DNA of 64,000 bases from Otis tarda (lineage: Eukaryota > Chordata > Aves > Otidiformes > Otididae), in contig CM048553.1 of the NCBI GenBank assembly GCA_026413225.1, forward strand, positions 111,807,190 through 111,871,189, read 5' to 3'. The notes below the pieces were generated by a model that saw nothing but the letters and a program-made list of their open reading frames with translations, was not told the origin of the DNA and ran no database searches. The first letter of the stretch is position 1, and each line of letters opens with the position of its first letter. Shown in pieces: positions 1-64,000 of the stretch. A program made the translations under genes and the position numbers.

Positions 1-895
1 GCCCATCAGCAACAGTGGTAGCGTCTCTCTGATAACACAGTTAAGAAGGCAGAAAAAGTGCTGGGGAAAAGCAGCAACGGAGACAGGAGTGAGAATATGT
101 GAGAGAAATAGCCCTGCAGGCAGCAAGGTCAGGGAAGAAGGAAGGGGAGGACATGCTCTGGGCACTAGAGCAGAGATTGCCCTGCAGCCCATGGTGAGGC
201 AGGCTGTCCTCCTGCAGCCCATAGAGGTGCAGAGATCCACTTGCAGCCCGTGGACAGAGCAGGTGGATGCCCCAACGAGGCTGTGACCCCAAGAGAAGCC
301 TGTGCTGGAGCAGACTCCTGGCAGGACCTGTAGACCCTGGAGAGAGGAGTTCATGCTGGAGCAGTCTGTTCCTGAAAGACTGCACCCTGGGGAAGGGATC
401 CATACTAGAGCAGTTCGTGAAGAACTGCAGCCTGTGGGAAGGACTCATGTTGGAGTTCATGAAGGACTGTCTCCCCACGTTGGAGCAGGGGAAGAGTGTG
501 AGGAGTCCTCTTCCTGATGAGGAAGGAGTAGCAGAGACAAAGTGGGTCTAATCACACTGACTGTGTGGGGGGGACTGATCACAACCCCCATTTCCCTGTG
601 CCCCTGTGCCACTGGAGGGGAGGAGGCAGAGAAATAGGAACAGGGGAGAGGTGGGAGGAAGGTGTTCTTAAGATTTGCTATTTCTCATAATCTTGCTTTG
701 ATTTTATTGTTAGTAAAATTAAGTTAGTTTTCCTCAAGTTGAGTCTGTTTTGCCCATGATGGTAATTGCTGAATGATCTCTCCCTGTCCTTGTGTCAACC
801 CATGAGCCTTTCGTTATATTTTCTCTCCTTCAGAGAGGGAGGAGTGTAAGCAAGCAGCTGTGTGGTACTTAGCTGCCGGCTGGGGCTAAATCACA
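1..895 (-). repeat. Avian endogenous retrovirus LTR, copy A (cut by window edge)
   Basis: On the minus strand the element starts with TGTGATTTAGCCCC at 895 and runs left past position 1. It carries the family's tandem-like GC-rich units (CTGCTCCAGCATG... with ACAGGTCCTGCCAGGAG) and the stretch ending in CACTGTTGCTGATGGGC near the edge. It matches an LTR family widespread in birds; the exact subfamily was not determined. It lies in SMCHD1 intron 28 in the gene-sense direction. No internal viral coding region is visible here, so it is probably a solo LTR. It is clearly diverged from copy B, hence fairly old. Confidence 0.75.
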
Positions 896-1199
896 AGTAA
901 GTATAAAAGATATAGAACAATGGACTAGAAATAAAGCAAACCTGACTCGAGCATGAAATAAACTGTCTCCCATAACGTACAGCTGCAGCAATGACGAGGT
1001 TTTTAACAGATGCTGCTGTATTCCTTAGAACAGGATCATCTGATTTTAATGGTTTAAGTCTCTACCTTCTCACAGCTTACCAACTAGTATTTAATTTGAC
1101 TACCTTTCCACAGTTTTGGTTCAATTCTATGTGACAGAATTAAGACAATTACTACACAAAGGCCAGAGAGAAATAAACTATATGACATCTTATAAATAC
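1..1199 (-). other. SMCHD1: SMCHD1 intron 28 (partial)
   Basis: Filled by LTR copy A up to 895. The remaining 300 bases before exon 28 are AT-rich with nothing recognisable. No exon 29 candidate is present. Confidence 0.85.
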
Positions 1200-53940
<52,741 letters not shown>

Positions 53941-53975
53941 GTTGGGAAGCTGAAGAGACGGAAACCGTCCCGCAG

Positions 53976-53987
53976 CGATGGCGGCGG
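53976..53987 (+). promoter_or_regulatory. YY1-like site in 5' UTR
   Basis: GCGATGGCGGCG resembles the YY1 consensus (AAGATGGCGGC), about 40 bases upstream of the SMCHD1 start codon, where YY1 sites often mark transcription starts. The short plus-strand frame starting at this ATG is probably accidental. Confidence 0.3.
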
Positions 53988-54234
53988 TAACAGCGGCACC
54001 TATCGCTTGGCCCGCGAGCTCCCCCGCCTGGCGCTGCCCGTCCTACTCCCGGAAGCCCCGACCAGGGAAGGAGGAGGAGGAGGAGCCAAGCAGGCGCCCT
54101 GGGCAAGATCGCCGCGGAGGCCCGGAAGGAGGTGGGAGTGCCGCCGCTGGGGCCGAGGGGGGCGGGGAGCGGCCGGGAAACGAAAGCGAACCTCAGCGCC
54201 GCGACTTCGGAAGGAGTCCACGCCCTCCGCTTGT

Positions 54235-54246
54235 CGTCACTTCCGC
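54235..54246 (-). promoter_or_regulatory. ETS/CRE-like composite site
   Basis: The minus strand reads GCGGAAGTGACG, an ETS core (CGGAAGT) fused to a CRE-like half site (TGACG). Such composites are common in CpG-island promoters and are bound by GABP/ELK-type and ATF/CREB-type factors. It lies about 300 bases upstream of the SMCHD1 ATG, a plausible core-promoter distance. This is a motif match only. Confidence 0.45.
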
Positions 54247-54272
54247 TGCTTCTGGGCTGGGCAGGGCAGGGT

Positions 54273-54282
54273 GGGGCGGGGC
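54273..54282 (+). promoter_or_regulatory. GC box (Sp1/KLF type)
   Basis: GGGGCGGGGC is an exact GC box, 27 bases from the ETS/CRE-like site. A second one, GGGGGGCGGGGAG, sits around 54,157-54,169. They fit the CpG-island promoter of SMCHD1. Confidence 0.5.
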
Positions 54283-56755
54283 CGCCGCCGGAGAAGGCGA
54301 GTAGGCGGCCTGGGCGGTTGAGCCGTGTGCTGCGGGGGGGTGTTGCACCCGCTCCGGCGGTTGAAGCGCCCGAGGCCGCTGCCGTTTCCATGCAGGGGTG
54401 GGGTCCCTGGGTTGCCCCTTGGTTGTAGTGGTGGCGGAACAGGGCAAGGCTTGCTCTTGCGGTTGGTGTGGCAGTTTGGCCTCAGGTTGGAGGTGTGAAG
54501 TTGTAGTTTGTCTGTATTAAAATGTACTGGGTGATTGAGATCCATAAGGTGTTGCTTATTGTTTTTATTGTTTAAGGCTTGAAATGCTTTCCTGCTCTGA
54601 TGGAAACGGTGTATTTTCTTCAGTCTTAAAAATAAGATTTTAATTAAACTCTCATTAAGTTCTTTGTATATGCAACACCCTAATGACTTTTGCATTGCAC
54701 CATTATAGAAGAATGGTAGGACTAGAGTAGCTGTGAAACTGCAGTTGAAATAGAAGAATTCAAGAAACAAATAAAGTCTTCACAGTCTTTAAGGAACCAG
54801 CAAAACATACTTGTTGGGGAACGCAAGATCTTTTGATTTCTCATTCGTTGTAGGATGTACTAACAGCTTTTCCCCCTATCATAAGGAATAGGGACATAGT
54901 TAGGAGACACTTTGTAACTGAGCTTAGAGAAGGAAATCCAATAATCAATTCATGCGTTCAGGTTTCTGGAAGCTGCAGCTTATGTTTCTGATGGGGTTAA
55001 CTTGGAGAAACTGAATGTGTTCAGAGTTTTGTGTGTTCCTTGTGCTGTACTTGCAGTTCGTTATTTCATGCTGCATGTTGTGCTTATATTCTGAGTTTAT
55101 GCGTAGCCTTTCAGTACTGTTGATTGAGCGTAACACTTTAAAAAGTTTCCTTAGTATTTCCTGCCGTTTCTGAGAGAAGTCTCTGGTCTAAGAATACGTA
55201 AATGTTGTAAGTGGAAACATTTTTATTTGTAGTCACTCCTTTTGGTGTGTGACATTTTAATTGTCTGTTATAACAGCTTGTACAGATGGAGATCTAGAAG
55301 ACATATATGGCTGGACATTTTAACCTTTGACCTTCAGGCCGTCTAAAAAGATGATCCCCCCCTCCATTTTAAGTTAATTACTTTCAAGCTTTCCTGGTGC
55401 AAAATTGCACTTTCACTGATCTCTCATTTAGCAGCGTGCAAGGGGTACATAAGGGTGTGTCTTCTTAGGCTAGGGATAGGAAACAAAATTAAAAAGCTGT
55501 CCAAAGGAGCACAGTCCTTCTACGTGTTCTGTCCTGCTTCTCTGGAAAAGGTACAAACAGGAATGCTCAGAAGACTGCAGCTGCTTCTGTTTTGAGGAAC
55601 TCTTAGCTTTGAAAGGAAAGGATTGGGACAGCGTGTAGAGGAACTGAGGTTCATGCAGTTGCACTGTAAGAAAGCTAGTGGCATAGAAGAACACAGCACT
55701 GTGGAGTTTTGTGAGAGCAAAGAGCATGTGTGCTACTCAGTTAAAACAGGAAGAGTATCTTGAGAGTTCTTATATAGGCTGTGACTCAGAGCCCCTCTAA
55801 ATAATAACTTGATTAAATTTGGAAGGGCCTATCAAACCTTGTTACTTTATGAGTTCGTTAAACAGAGTTTTGTTTTTCAGCATACTTGTGAAGTATTTCT
55901 AGACTAGAGACAGCATTTACATTTTAGAATGCTAACTACTTTGGGGAAAAAAACCGGTGAATTATTTAATCTGGTTTCAGAATGAAGATACGAAGGAAGG
56001 AAGGATGGTTCTACCTGAAATGCAGCCACTTCACCTGCATGAAAATAAGGTCCTCGTTATTCAACCTATCTGCAGGGTGCTCTAAAGAGTGCCTGCAGTT
56101 GCAAAGTTTTAATTTTGCGGTATGAAGTGTTTTGTTTTAATGACTGAGTAATGATTTTCAGACCTCATGGAAAATAACTTTATTTGTTGGAAAAAGAAAT
56201 ATTGTCTATATTGATCTACTGGATTTTAAAGTCAAATGTCATGTTATTTCTCAAAATTAATAGTAGCAGTAGAGTAATCAGTTATTTGTTCATTTTGCCA
56301 TTTCATATTTCAGGTGATGCTCAGAAATGTTTTGTTTTTTTTTTTTTACGTGTGCATGAGAATTTATTTACCATTATGTCCTCCCTGTATATAAATTTTT
56401 CATTCAAGAAATAAATTATTAAGGTAGAATATGAACTAAATTCCAGCAGTGGACATTTTGAGATAGTAAATATTTTGTATATATGTAATGAAAATCACTG
56501 TGTGTTCACTAGAATAAAGCACACAGCCCCTCTAGTAGGGTTTGTTGCAGTGGCACAGTCTATTGAGTGATACTGGATGCTACTGCATATGTATGCTTTG
56601 TAGGTACAAAACTACAAATTCCAAATTATCTAACGAAAAGCACTGCTCTTACTTAAGATAACAAAAGAGTTATGTCCAAAAGGAGGAGCCTGTCACATCT
56701 TGCATTTAGAACTCCACAGACCTTTGACATGGCTTTTTACAAAAAGTACCTTAGT

Positions 56756-56832
56756 GAGAACCCCTGAGGTGTGAAACAAAACAGCATCATTACTTGAACC
56801 GCTGAGGTGCGAAACAACAGCGTCATTACTGA
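56756..56832. repeat. Two-copy tandem repeat, about 40-base unit
   Basis: Two adjacent units: GAGAACCCCTGAGGTGTGAA ACAAAACAGCATCATTACT and TGAACCGCTGAGGTGCGAA ACAACAGCGTCATTACT. They differ by a few substitutions and a 3-base length difference. Intergenic; function unknown. Confidence 0.85.
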
Positions 56833-57034
56833 GAAAACATCTGAGGGACAGAAACCAAAGAGTAGAAAGAAACAGTAAATTGTTATCACAACATACAAGC
56901 TAAGTTAGATAAGAAGTGGGTTGCTGAATAACTGTTTGTGTTTATTTTTTCATTTACTTCTCAGTAACTTGAAAAAAAAAAGTCATAGTCCATGGTTTTG
57001 AGATATCTGACCAGTGTGATAACAGATTAAATTA

Positions 57035-57037
<3 letters not shown>

Positions 57038-57066
<29 letters not shown>
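57038..57066. repeat. Poly-T tract
   Basis: Twenty-nine consecutive T in the NDC80-SMCHD1 intergenic region; a second run of about 20 T lies at 57,757-57,776. No retroposed body is recognisable beside either. Confidence 0.9.
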
Positions 57067-57071
<5 letters not shown>

Positions 57072-60000
57072 GAAGGCAACACAGGGAGAGATGGTGGAGG
57101 AAGAAGAACAGTGAAGTGTTTGTTCACCCTCTTCTGGTCCAAATTAACTGTGTCATCTGGGCTTTGTGAATAAAACTCATGTAAATTCCTGCTGTTCATT
57201 ATGTACTTTGTTAACAAAAATAAATGTGACATGCTCATTTAAAATCGAATGGAAATAATGGCACTAATGACTACAGATAGGATATAGCTAGATGTGGAAA
57301 GTGTGCCTAAGATGACTGGGATTTCCAAACTAAGAAAATGTTATCGTTAAAGTATAAAAATAGACTGGAAGTTCCTGATTGTCTTTCCTATCTTATAAAG
57401 CAAGAAGGTGGCACATGGTGTTACATTAAAAAATACACAGAACTGATAGGAAGATATACTTTTCATATTCTTTTCAGTGATCATTAAATAAGCTTGATAG
57501 CGTCTTTGTGAGTACTGGAGTCACCACTCTCATGGGAAATGACTGAGGGTGGACCAAACCTTAAAAAACTTTCTTCCCCTGTGAGACAAAGAAACATGAA
57601 TGATTCTTGGACAAGTACATGAAAACATGTATCTGACAAATGCACACTGGGAGAAAACACAATTTTTAATTTGTGGAAAGGCTGTTTGAGTATAAGATTA
57701 ATGTCTTCAAGCATTAATATTTTAATAGAATACTGCTGCTGTTAAGGTTGCACAGATTTTTTTTTTTTTTTTTTTTAAGACTGTCTGAAGAAGTCCCTCC
57801 AAATACACTCTTACAAGTCATAACGACTGGGATTGATACATCATTCTCTCCTGTAAGATGTGCAAGAAGTAGGAAAACTTTGTAAATACATTGTCACAGA
57901 AAAGATTCTGCTACCCGTGTGGAACATTATGCTTTTCAGTTCAAGTTGATGTTGCTACTATCTGGTCTTATTTGAGTGTCTTCCAGCCTTTTTGTAGCCG
58001 AGTGTCGTTACTACTTGTTTTTTCTCTGTAAGGCTACTTCCTCCTTTTACTGTTCCTATCACTTTGGCTTTTGGCACTGTTTTTGCACTCATCCTTTTCA
58101 CCCTGGACTAATTACTATTTTCTCCTGAACCGTTAAGGAGTGCCTTCATCACCAGCTCTGGTAGCAGGGGCACTATGGAGTCTGAGCCAAAAAGCCAGGC
58201 AAGACCAATTGACTGGTAGACATTTAAATGTCTCTGCATGGCATTGCCCCATACTCAGGATTTTGGGATGGTGACGCAGTAACCATTGTACTGTCTTTCT
58301 CATTGTTGTCATCTTTTGCCATGCAGAGATTCTGTAGGCATGTATCACAGAGTTTTTGTTGTAGCACATGCAAAAGACATCTAGGATTTAAGGAACTTTT
58401 AGGCTAAGCATTTGAGCACCCACAATAAAACATCTGAGGAATATCGTCTGAGTAATCAGTCAGGTGGAAAAGGTTGATCTTTGCTGGTTGCTGGAAGAGA
58501 TCCTCAGTAATGCTGGATTGCTATTCTCTGATTTCTTGTTTATTCCTTTGCAATTTTATATCTTTCATGTTGGTGATTTTCCTCTTCAAAAACTTACACT
58601 TGTCCAAGCAGTGCAACCTCTGGCTGTAGTTTTTCATTTCTTATCTTTTGTGACTCTACTCTGCAGCTTTCCTTACGACTTTCTTACGACTGGTGGCCAA
58701 ACCCTTGGAAGTGGGAGAGGACAGTAAGTCACTATACAGTATTAGTCAAGTGCAGCCTATTACTTTAGCATCCTCTCTGCACTTCAGAAGTAGTCTAATG
58801 ACCCTTGCCTAGTTAAGACCTGCTAGATAATTAGAAATGGTAACTCCAGATGCTCTTTTCCAGGCAGAACAGTGCAGGACTTTCTTTTCAGCTGGGTGCA
58901 CCAGTAGTCATGCATGACTGCTGGTATTCACTGTTCTCAGAAGGGTCATGTGATTTCTACTGGTACAAAGGCATTCAGGCATTCACTATTCTGAATCTTG
59001 GTGTGAAAAGTGAAAAAAAAATTCCATGTTTTGCTTGTTTCAAAATATTTATACACATTCCATCATCACCTGTCTTTCCTTCTGCATTGGAGTCTTGCTA
59101 AACTGGTAAATATTTCAGTGAAGGTGAAATTGGAGTAACAGACAATTTCATGTGCCTTTCAAATCTTAGCCCTGTGCAAAGGGTTCTTAAGACTAAAATG
59201 CTGAACAAGTAAGGCACTGCAAGTTAAAATTGTGATCTCACACATGAGATGGTAGGGAAAACACCATACAGACCACAAATAACAAAGACTCCTTGTTATG
59301 ATAAAGCTGTTGATAAGATCTTCTGGAATGGATGGACAACACAGTCGATCATCCTGTAGACAGACACATGATCCTATCATCTACTTTGGGCAAATGCTGG
59401 GACTGGTAGACTCTTATGAACTGAGATTCACAGAAGGTCCACTCTCCAGAGGGGAGTAGAGCACAACAGACCTAGCATCTGTAATATCTTGTCTAGTACC
59501 CTATGGTCAGACCAATACCATGGACAGTCTCAAGCCTGAGCAATAGCCTAGAGCATTTTCTCTGCTTGGCAATTATTACTGTTGCCTGACCTGCGATAGG
59601 TAACAGTTGGCTTTTATTTCTCTAGTAAATTTTTAGTCTGCAAATGTGAAAAACAAGACAGCAGAACAGCACTGCCAGATCTTGCTGTTGTACTGATGCA
59701 AACTGACATCTGCTAGAAAAATCCTGTAAACAAATCAAGTTCTGCAGAAAAAGCCTGCAAAATGATTTAAATTTTCTCAGGCTGACTAAGCAATCTCTGC
59801 CAATCCCCTAATACAGGACTGAAGATGCCAGTGTACTTTCCTGAGACAGGGCGTTGGCTAAGGCATCAATAGTTCCTCATGCAGTGAGGGCACTGAGGGC
59901 TGTGCAAGTCTTCTGTGCCCCTTCCATTCTTTAAAAAGGGATGTGTACCATCAGAAACTTTCAACAAGCACCTAAAATAGTGTAACTCCAATGAAGATGC

Positions 60001-63000
60001 AATAATCGTATATGGTGATGTTTGCAAGGAAAGAGACCTCAACAATACATGATTTCATCATGCCAGGACCCTTTCACAACCCAAAATCTGGAGAGAGCAA
60101 GTGTTGAAGAAGACAGATCAATTCCTTGTTCTGTACTATGGCCAAAAGAGGAAGGTTAACTGACTTCAGAGACAATAATGTTTCCAGTATTTAAAAAAAA
60201 CAGTACTCCCCACAGAAGAGTGGAAAGATAATATATTTAGTCTCTTCAGATTATTTGCAGTGCTCAAAATACTTATATACCAAATAATCTACAGAGTAAG
60301 CATAGGCAAGTAATAGCCAGTACCCTTATCCACAAATCTCCATTCCTCTGCATAATCAGTTGGCATGAAGGACCATCAGCTTCCTTTTTGCTGTAGAGTT
60401 TCTCCTCTTCTTATTGAAAAGGGAACACCTTCAGCTGTTGGCCTTTTCTTATTTTGTACTCTTTCCAGAAATAAGAAGATAAAAATATATACATAGCTGT
60501 AAAATTCTACCACAAAAGGTGGAACAGGGATTAAGACTCCCATTAAAGGCTAAAGTATACAAAAATATAGAAGTATTACAGAACCAACAGAGAACAACAT
60601 ATTGTTATCTAGCTTGGAGCTAAAGAGTTGCATAGACGTGCAGTACTATACATTGGCAAAAAAAATAGGAGGGTTGGAGCAGTCTCAAACATGTGAGCTG
60701 AATGGACACTGCAAAGTTAAAAAAGCCTTATCAGCTTCATATGATGCATTCAAGAAGTACACAAAAAAGAACTACAAAGCACATTTAACAGCAAGGATAG
60801 TCAAGGAATTAATATCTACTGATAAGAGAATCATTAATTACCTAGTTCCTCCAGGAAAATCAAATTCATTGTGCTTTTTATGTCATGTTTCTATACAGTA
60901 AGAATCTATCCTTCAGAGAAACAGGTTTGAGAAATTTTATTGAGTATAAAAATACATAAACTTAAGGCATATTAAGAAAACTGTACAAAAGATACACTAG
61001 CAATAAATGAGGGACTGTACCCATACAAAAGCCAAAAAGTTTACAAATGACTTGTACTACTGAAATGTGCAGGTGCCAGTGGTACATTCTGATTAAGACT
61101 TTACATACTGGTAAAAAAAAAAGAGACAAAACCAAAATCAAAAGCAGTAATTATGTTCTAGTGTCTATTGTCTAAATTAAAAAGCCACATTCCAGAATAC
61201 AAATAAAAAATGACAACCTGGCTTCAGATATCACACAGGAGCCATGTTCAAGAAGAAGTGAAAAATTCCCTCAATATTAAAAAGTGAAGCCGTATTACCT
61301 AGTAAACATTGGCTGATGTTAATCTATGCAGAAAAATCCCTATAGTATTTTACAGAACCTAGGTCAAAGCTTGAGCTGGATCTAAAGTCAATTCAGTTTA
61401 ACTGACATACAGACAAATAACAAAAATACGTTGCCAAGATTACAAATGTAGACTTTTTATTCATCAGACTACTTTAATTTTAGAACAGTACATTTGCCAG
61501 CACATGAAGGAAGTTTGTTGTGATCTTGATTCTTTAACCCATTACCATTGGGCTAATATTAGTCCTTGAAATGACATTTATTATGCTTTCATTTACTGAG
61601 TCAACTGACTACTCTGCATGGCAAAGAAGCTGCAGATACTAATAAACACAAGAACAGTCTGTTACAGAAGCAGAGGAAAACAGGTATCAGGCAGCCAAGA
61701 GAGCATAGCCCTTAAATAAGCACATATTTTAAAGGAACGTGATTATTCTGTATGCTTCACAGTTTTGCTTAATTAGAAGAATCTTGCTTTAGATAACAAA
61801 TATTAGAAAGATCACAAAAGGAAAAAAGCTTCTAAAGAGAAGGAACTGAGATTTGATAAAGAGTTAGGCTGTTACAGCAAAAAAAAGTAAGAGTTTGTAA
61901 AGGTAAAATGAAGAGAACAAGATAAGAAAGCAAGAATATAACCTACCTTTCAGAAAAAATTTATAGCTGTCAAATTAAACTTTGCAGTATAACAAAAGAA
62001 TAAAAAGTCAGAAGCTTAAATAATGGCATCATTATCATAATACTAGAAACAAAATACTCATACCAGAGCCAGAAGATTCACACACTACGTTAAGGACAAC
62101 TGAGCTTTATACATGCTCTGCAAAAATTGCCTAGAATTAAAGATAATTCAATTTTTATTTGCAGTCTGTGTTCAGATGGTCCAACTGAAGTTTTGTTGTA
62201 TATCCTAGGGATCTGTGTTTCATTCAAATATTGTGTCTAGTTATAGAATTATGGAGTAACTTCATTTAGCTATCAGCTGCCAAAAAACTTTTGAATAGAC
62301 TGCAAAGTTGTTTTTATCACTGTATATCGGAATCAGTGGTATTTATCACTGAAATCTCAAAAACACTCAAATACTTCAATACTTTTATTAGGAAATACCA
62401 TCATAAACTAAACCATCCAAGACAAATGCTGATTTTTTTTTTTTTTTTTAAACACAAAGGTATGTACAGAGTAGATAAGAAAATACTACTTCCACATAGC
62501 ACTGAACAAAGAGAAGTACACGTTCAAGACATGGGGTTACATTTTCTTCAATGTATTTGGACTGGAGCTCCCCATATCCTAACTTTACTGCTACTTTCCT
62601 GAGGAAGAAAACTCAAATAGCATCTGTCCTACTGTTCTAACAAGAAGAATGCAGACCATTTTGATGTGTCCAACATTAGCCAAATCTACAACAAATTAGC
62701 TATATTGCCAGAATTCATGCTCTCCTGCTTAGTGCTATCTCTGGTATACACATTCAAGAAGTACAGTGAGGTTTCACCTGGGACTATGAGCACTTAAGAG
62801 ACAGAAGTTTTTTTTCAAACTATCTTTCTCTAGATTATCTACAAGACTACTGTATAATTACTATCGATCTTTCAAAGAGGTTTTTGTTAAAAAAAAAAAT
62901 CTTACTCATGTGACGTGTCTCTGGGCAGTTTCATAGATAACTGAACAAGGTGACAAAGACATTTACATTTGCTCTTGCTACTGAAAGAAAGTCTTGGGAG

Positions 63001-63404
63001 AGGATGTCCACTGTCATGCATGTGCGCTAAATACATCTGTATATTACAAAATGCACAAACTATACTCCAGAAAGGAAGGCATGACTCTTTTCTCAGCAAT
63101 CCTACATGTTTACAGAAACCACCAGTTATTTTTAAGTAGAAGTATTTCAAGTTGTCAGTACCCTCTGCATTTATGCTGTCACTTGTGGTTCCATCTTTAA
63201 GTCCACTCTGGCTTGTTATTTTAACAGGTTAACTGTACTCTTATCTTACTAATGTTCCTAGAAGAGCACATTTTTTTGATTATAAAGAAAAAATGAAATT
63301 AAGTTGTTCCATGGTTGTCTTGTCACAGATGTTTGTAATTATGTATAATATATTGGAAGGAGGAAGCCTAAGGAAAGCCTTTTTCAAGAAAATGCAAATA
63401 TATT

Positions 63405-63571
63405 GTTTAATTCTTTAATATATTTGTGTCAATAAAACAAAGGAAGTTCATAAACATTTCCTTACACTTAAAACCAGCTTTACTGCTAAACACAGGAAGT
63501 ACCCATCCTTTTAAAGGGCACCATACCAGAGCTTCAGAAACACAAAATTTTCATCTTCACCTTTTCAGTAA
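63405..63571 (-). other. NDC80: Probable NDC80 3' UTR start with ATTAAA signals
   Basis: Immediately after the NDC80 stop the minus strand is AT-rich and has two ATTAAA hexamers (about 63,405-63,410 and 63,413-63,418), roughly 160 bases past the stop. Either could serve as a variant poly(A) signal. AATAAA on this strand occurs only more than 1 kb further on (for example near 62,390). The true cleavage site cannot be fixed from the sequence. Confidence 0.4.
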
Positions 63572-63694
63572 TTATAGACTTTCAGCCTTCTTTTTATAAC
63601 TGTCTAAAATGCTGGTCAAGTTTGACAATAGATCTTCAGACATGAATTCTTCATAGTCTCTGTCGATTTTTGCATTCTGTTCCTCAAGGTATTT
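63572..63694 (-). CDS. NDC80: NDC80 last coding exon (C-terminal 40 codons)
   Basis: NDC80 (HEC1) is the microtubule-binding subunit of the outer-kinetochore Ndc80 complex. This exon follows acceptor TTTCTAG|AAATAC and encodes [40 protein letters not shown] and a TAA stop at 63,572-63,574. It matches the human end [40 protein letters not shown]. This is the C-terminal segment that packs against SPC24/SPC25. The upstream exons are past the right edge. It is on the same strand as SMCHD1 and ends about 9.6 kb upstream of the SMCHD1 start codon. Confidence 0.93.
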   Translation of the reverse strand, partial: KYLEEQNAKIDRDYEEFMSEDLLSNLTSILDSYKKKAESL

Positions 63695-64000
63695 CTAGAA
63701 AAGAGTTACAGAAAGTTATTAGCACTGTCATGGTCCCTATTGTACTGGTTCTGCTAAAGCATTTTAAGCAGTCATTGCACAGGCTAAGTGATTTCCATTA
63801 AATACTTCTCTGAAAGACATCTACTAGAAACAGATTAAACCTGAGAGGATTACTGCTGGAATTTGATGATAAATTCTGATTGTTTATACCAAAGGTTTTG
63901 TCAACAAATTCATTTAACTAGAATCCATTGACTCAGTGCAGCAGCCCTAAAGAATGGATACTTTATTGGAAACAGTAAGTTTTAATTTCCATGTGTTTAA
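63695..64000 (-). other. NDC80: NDC80 last intron (partial)
   Basis: AT-rich sequence upstream of the last NDC80 exon. I see no coding match to the NDC80 coiled coil and no repeat that I recognise. Confidence 0.6.

Larger units (their letters stand above)
54401..63404. other. SMCHD1-NDC80 intergenic region (about 9 kb)
   Basis: AT-rich sequence with poly-T tracts and the tandem repeat at 56,756. Open frames here are short and match nothing I know. There is no CR1 copy, in contrast to the SMCHD1 introns. Distal NDC80 3' UTR forms could reach into its right part, where AATAAA motifs occur on the minus strand (for example near 62,390, 62,155 and 61,455). Confidence 0.65.

Noticed and set aside
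41-551. Open frames of 145 and 94 codons near the left edge
   Set aside because: They lie wholly within the GC-rich part of LTR copy A and are repeat-derived.
54401-63404. An additional protein gene between SMCHD1 and NDC80
   Set aside because: Only short frames without recognisable domains or plausible exon chains were seen.

Overview
The window is a piece of a bird nuclear genome. Two signs support this: about eleven CR1 LINE fragments, several with the (ATTCTATG)n-type 3' end typical of avian CR1, and two copies of a GC-rich LTR family widespread in birds. The exon-encoded proteins are recognisably vertebrate SMCHD1 and NDC80. I cannot name the species.

Almost everything from position 1 to about 54,300 belongs to one gene on the minus strand, SMCHD1 (structural maintenance of chromosomes flexible hinge domain containing 1). 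I could place 28 consecutive coding exons, from the start codon at 53,940 down to an exon ending at 1,200. Splice phases agree at every junction and give 1,208 codons, about 60% of the roughly 2,000-residue vertebrate protein. The part present covers the N-terminal GHKL ATPase module (exons 1 to about 13) and the following beta-rich repeat region. The rest of the repeats, the coiled coil and the hinge lie beyond the left edge. A CpG island at about 53,200-54,400 holds exon 1 and the promoter.

Layout from left to right: intron 28 with an LTR copy (1-895); exons 28-20 (1,200-11,407); a 6.3 kb intron with a 2.8 kb CR1; exons 19-4 (17,667-30,995); a 9.6 kb intron 3 rich in CR1 and LTR debris, including nested insertions; exons 3 and 2 (40,625-41,324); a 12.4 kb intron 1 with a CR1 fragment that keeps a 506-codon reading frame; exon 1 and promoter; then about 9.6 kb between the genes with no gene that I recognise. 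At the right edge (63,572-63,694) is the last coding exon of NDC80, also on the minus strand. The order NDC80 then SMCHD1 on one strand matches the human chromosome 18p arrangement.

The two genes have separate chromatin and chromosome jobs. SMCHD1 is a non-canonical SMC protein for epigenetic silencing; NDC80 is the kinetochore microtubule-binding subunit. Nothing in the sequence shows co-regulation. I see no new biological system. The points most worth a second look are a required GC-AG intron in SMCHD1, a CR1 filling two thirds of a 397-base intron, a CR1 with an in-frame 24-base duplication, and nested CR1/LTR structures.
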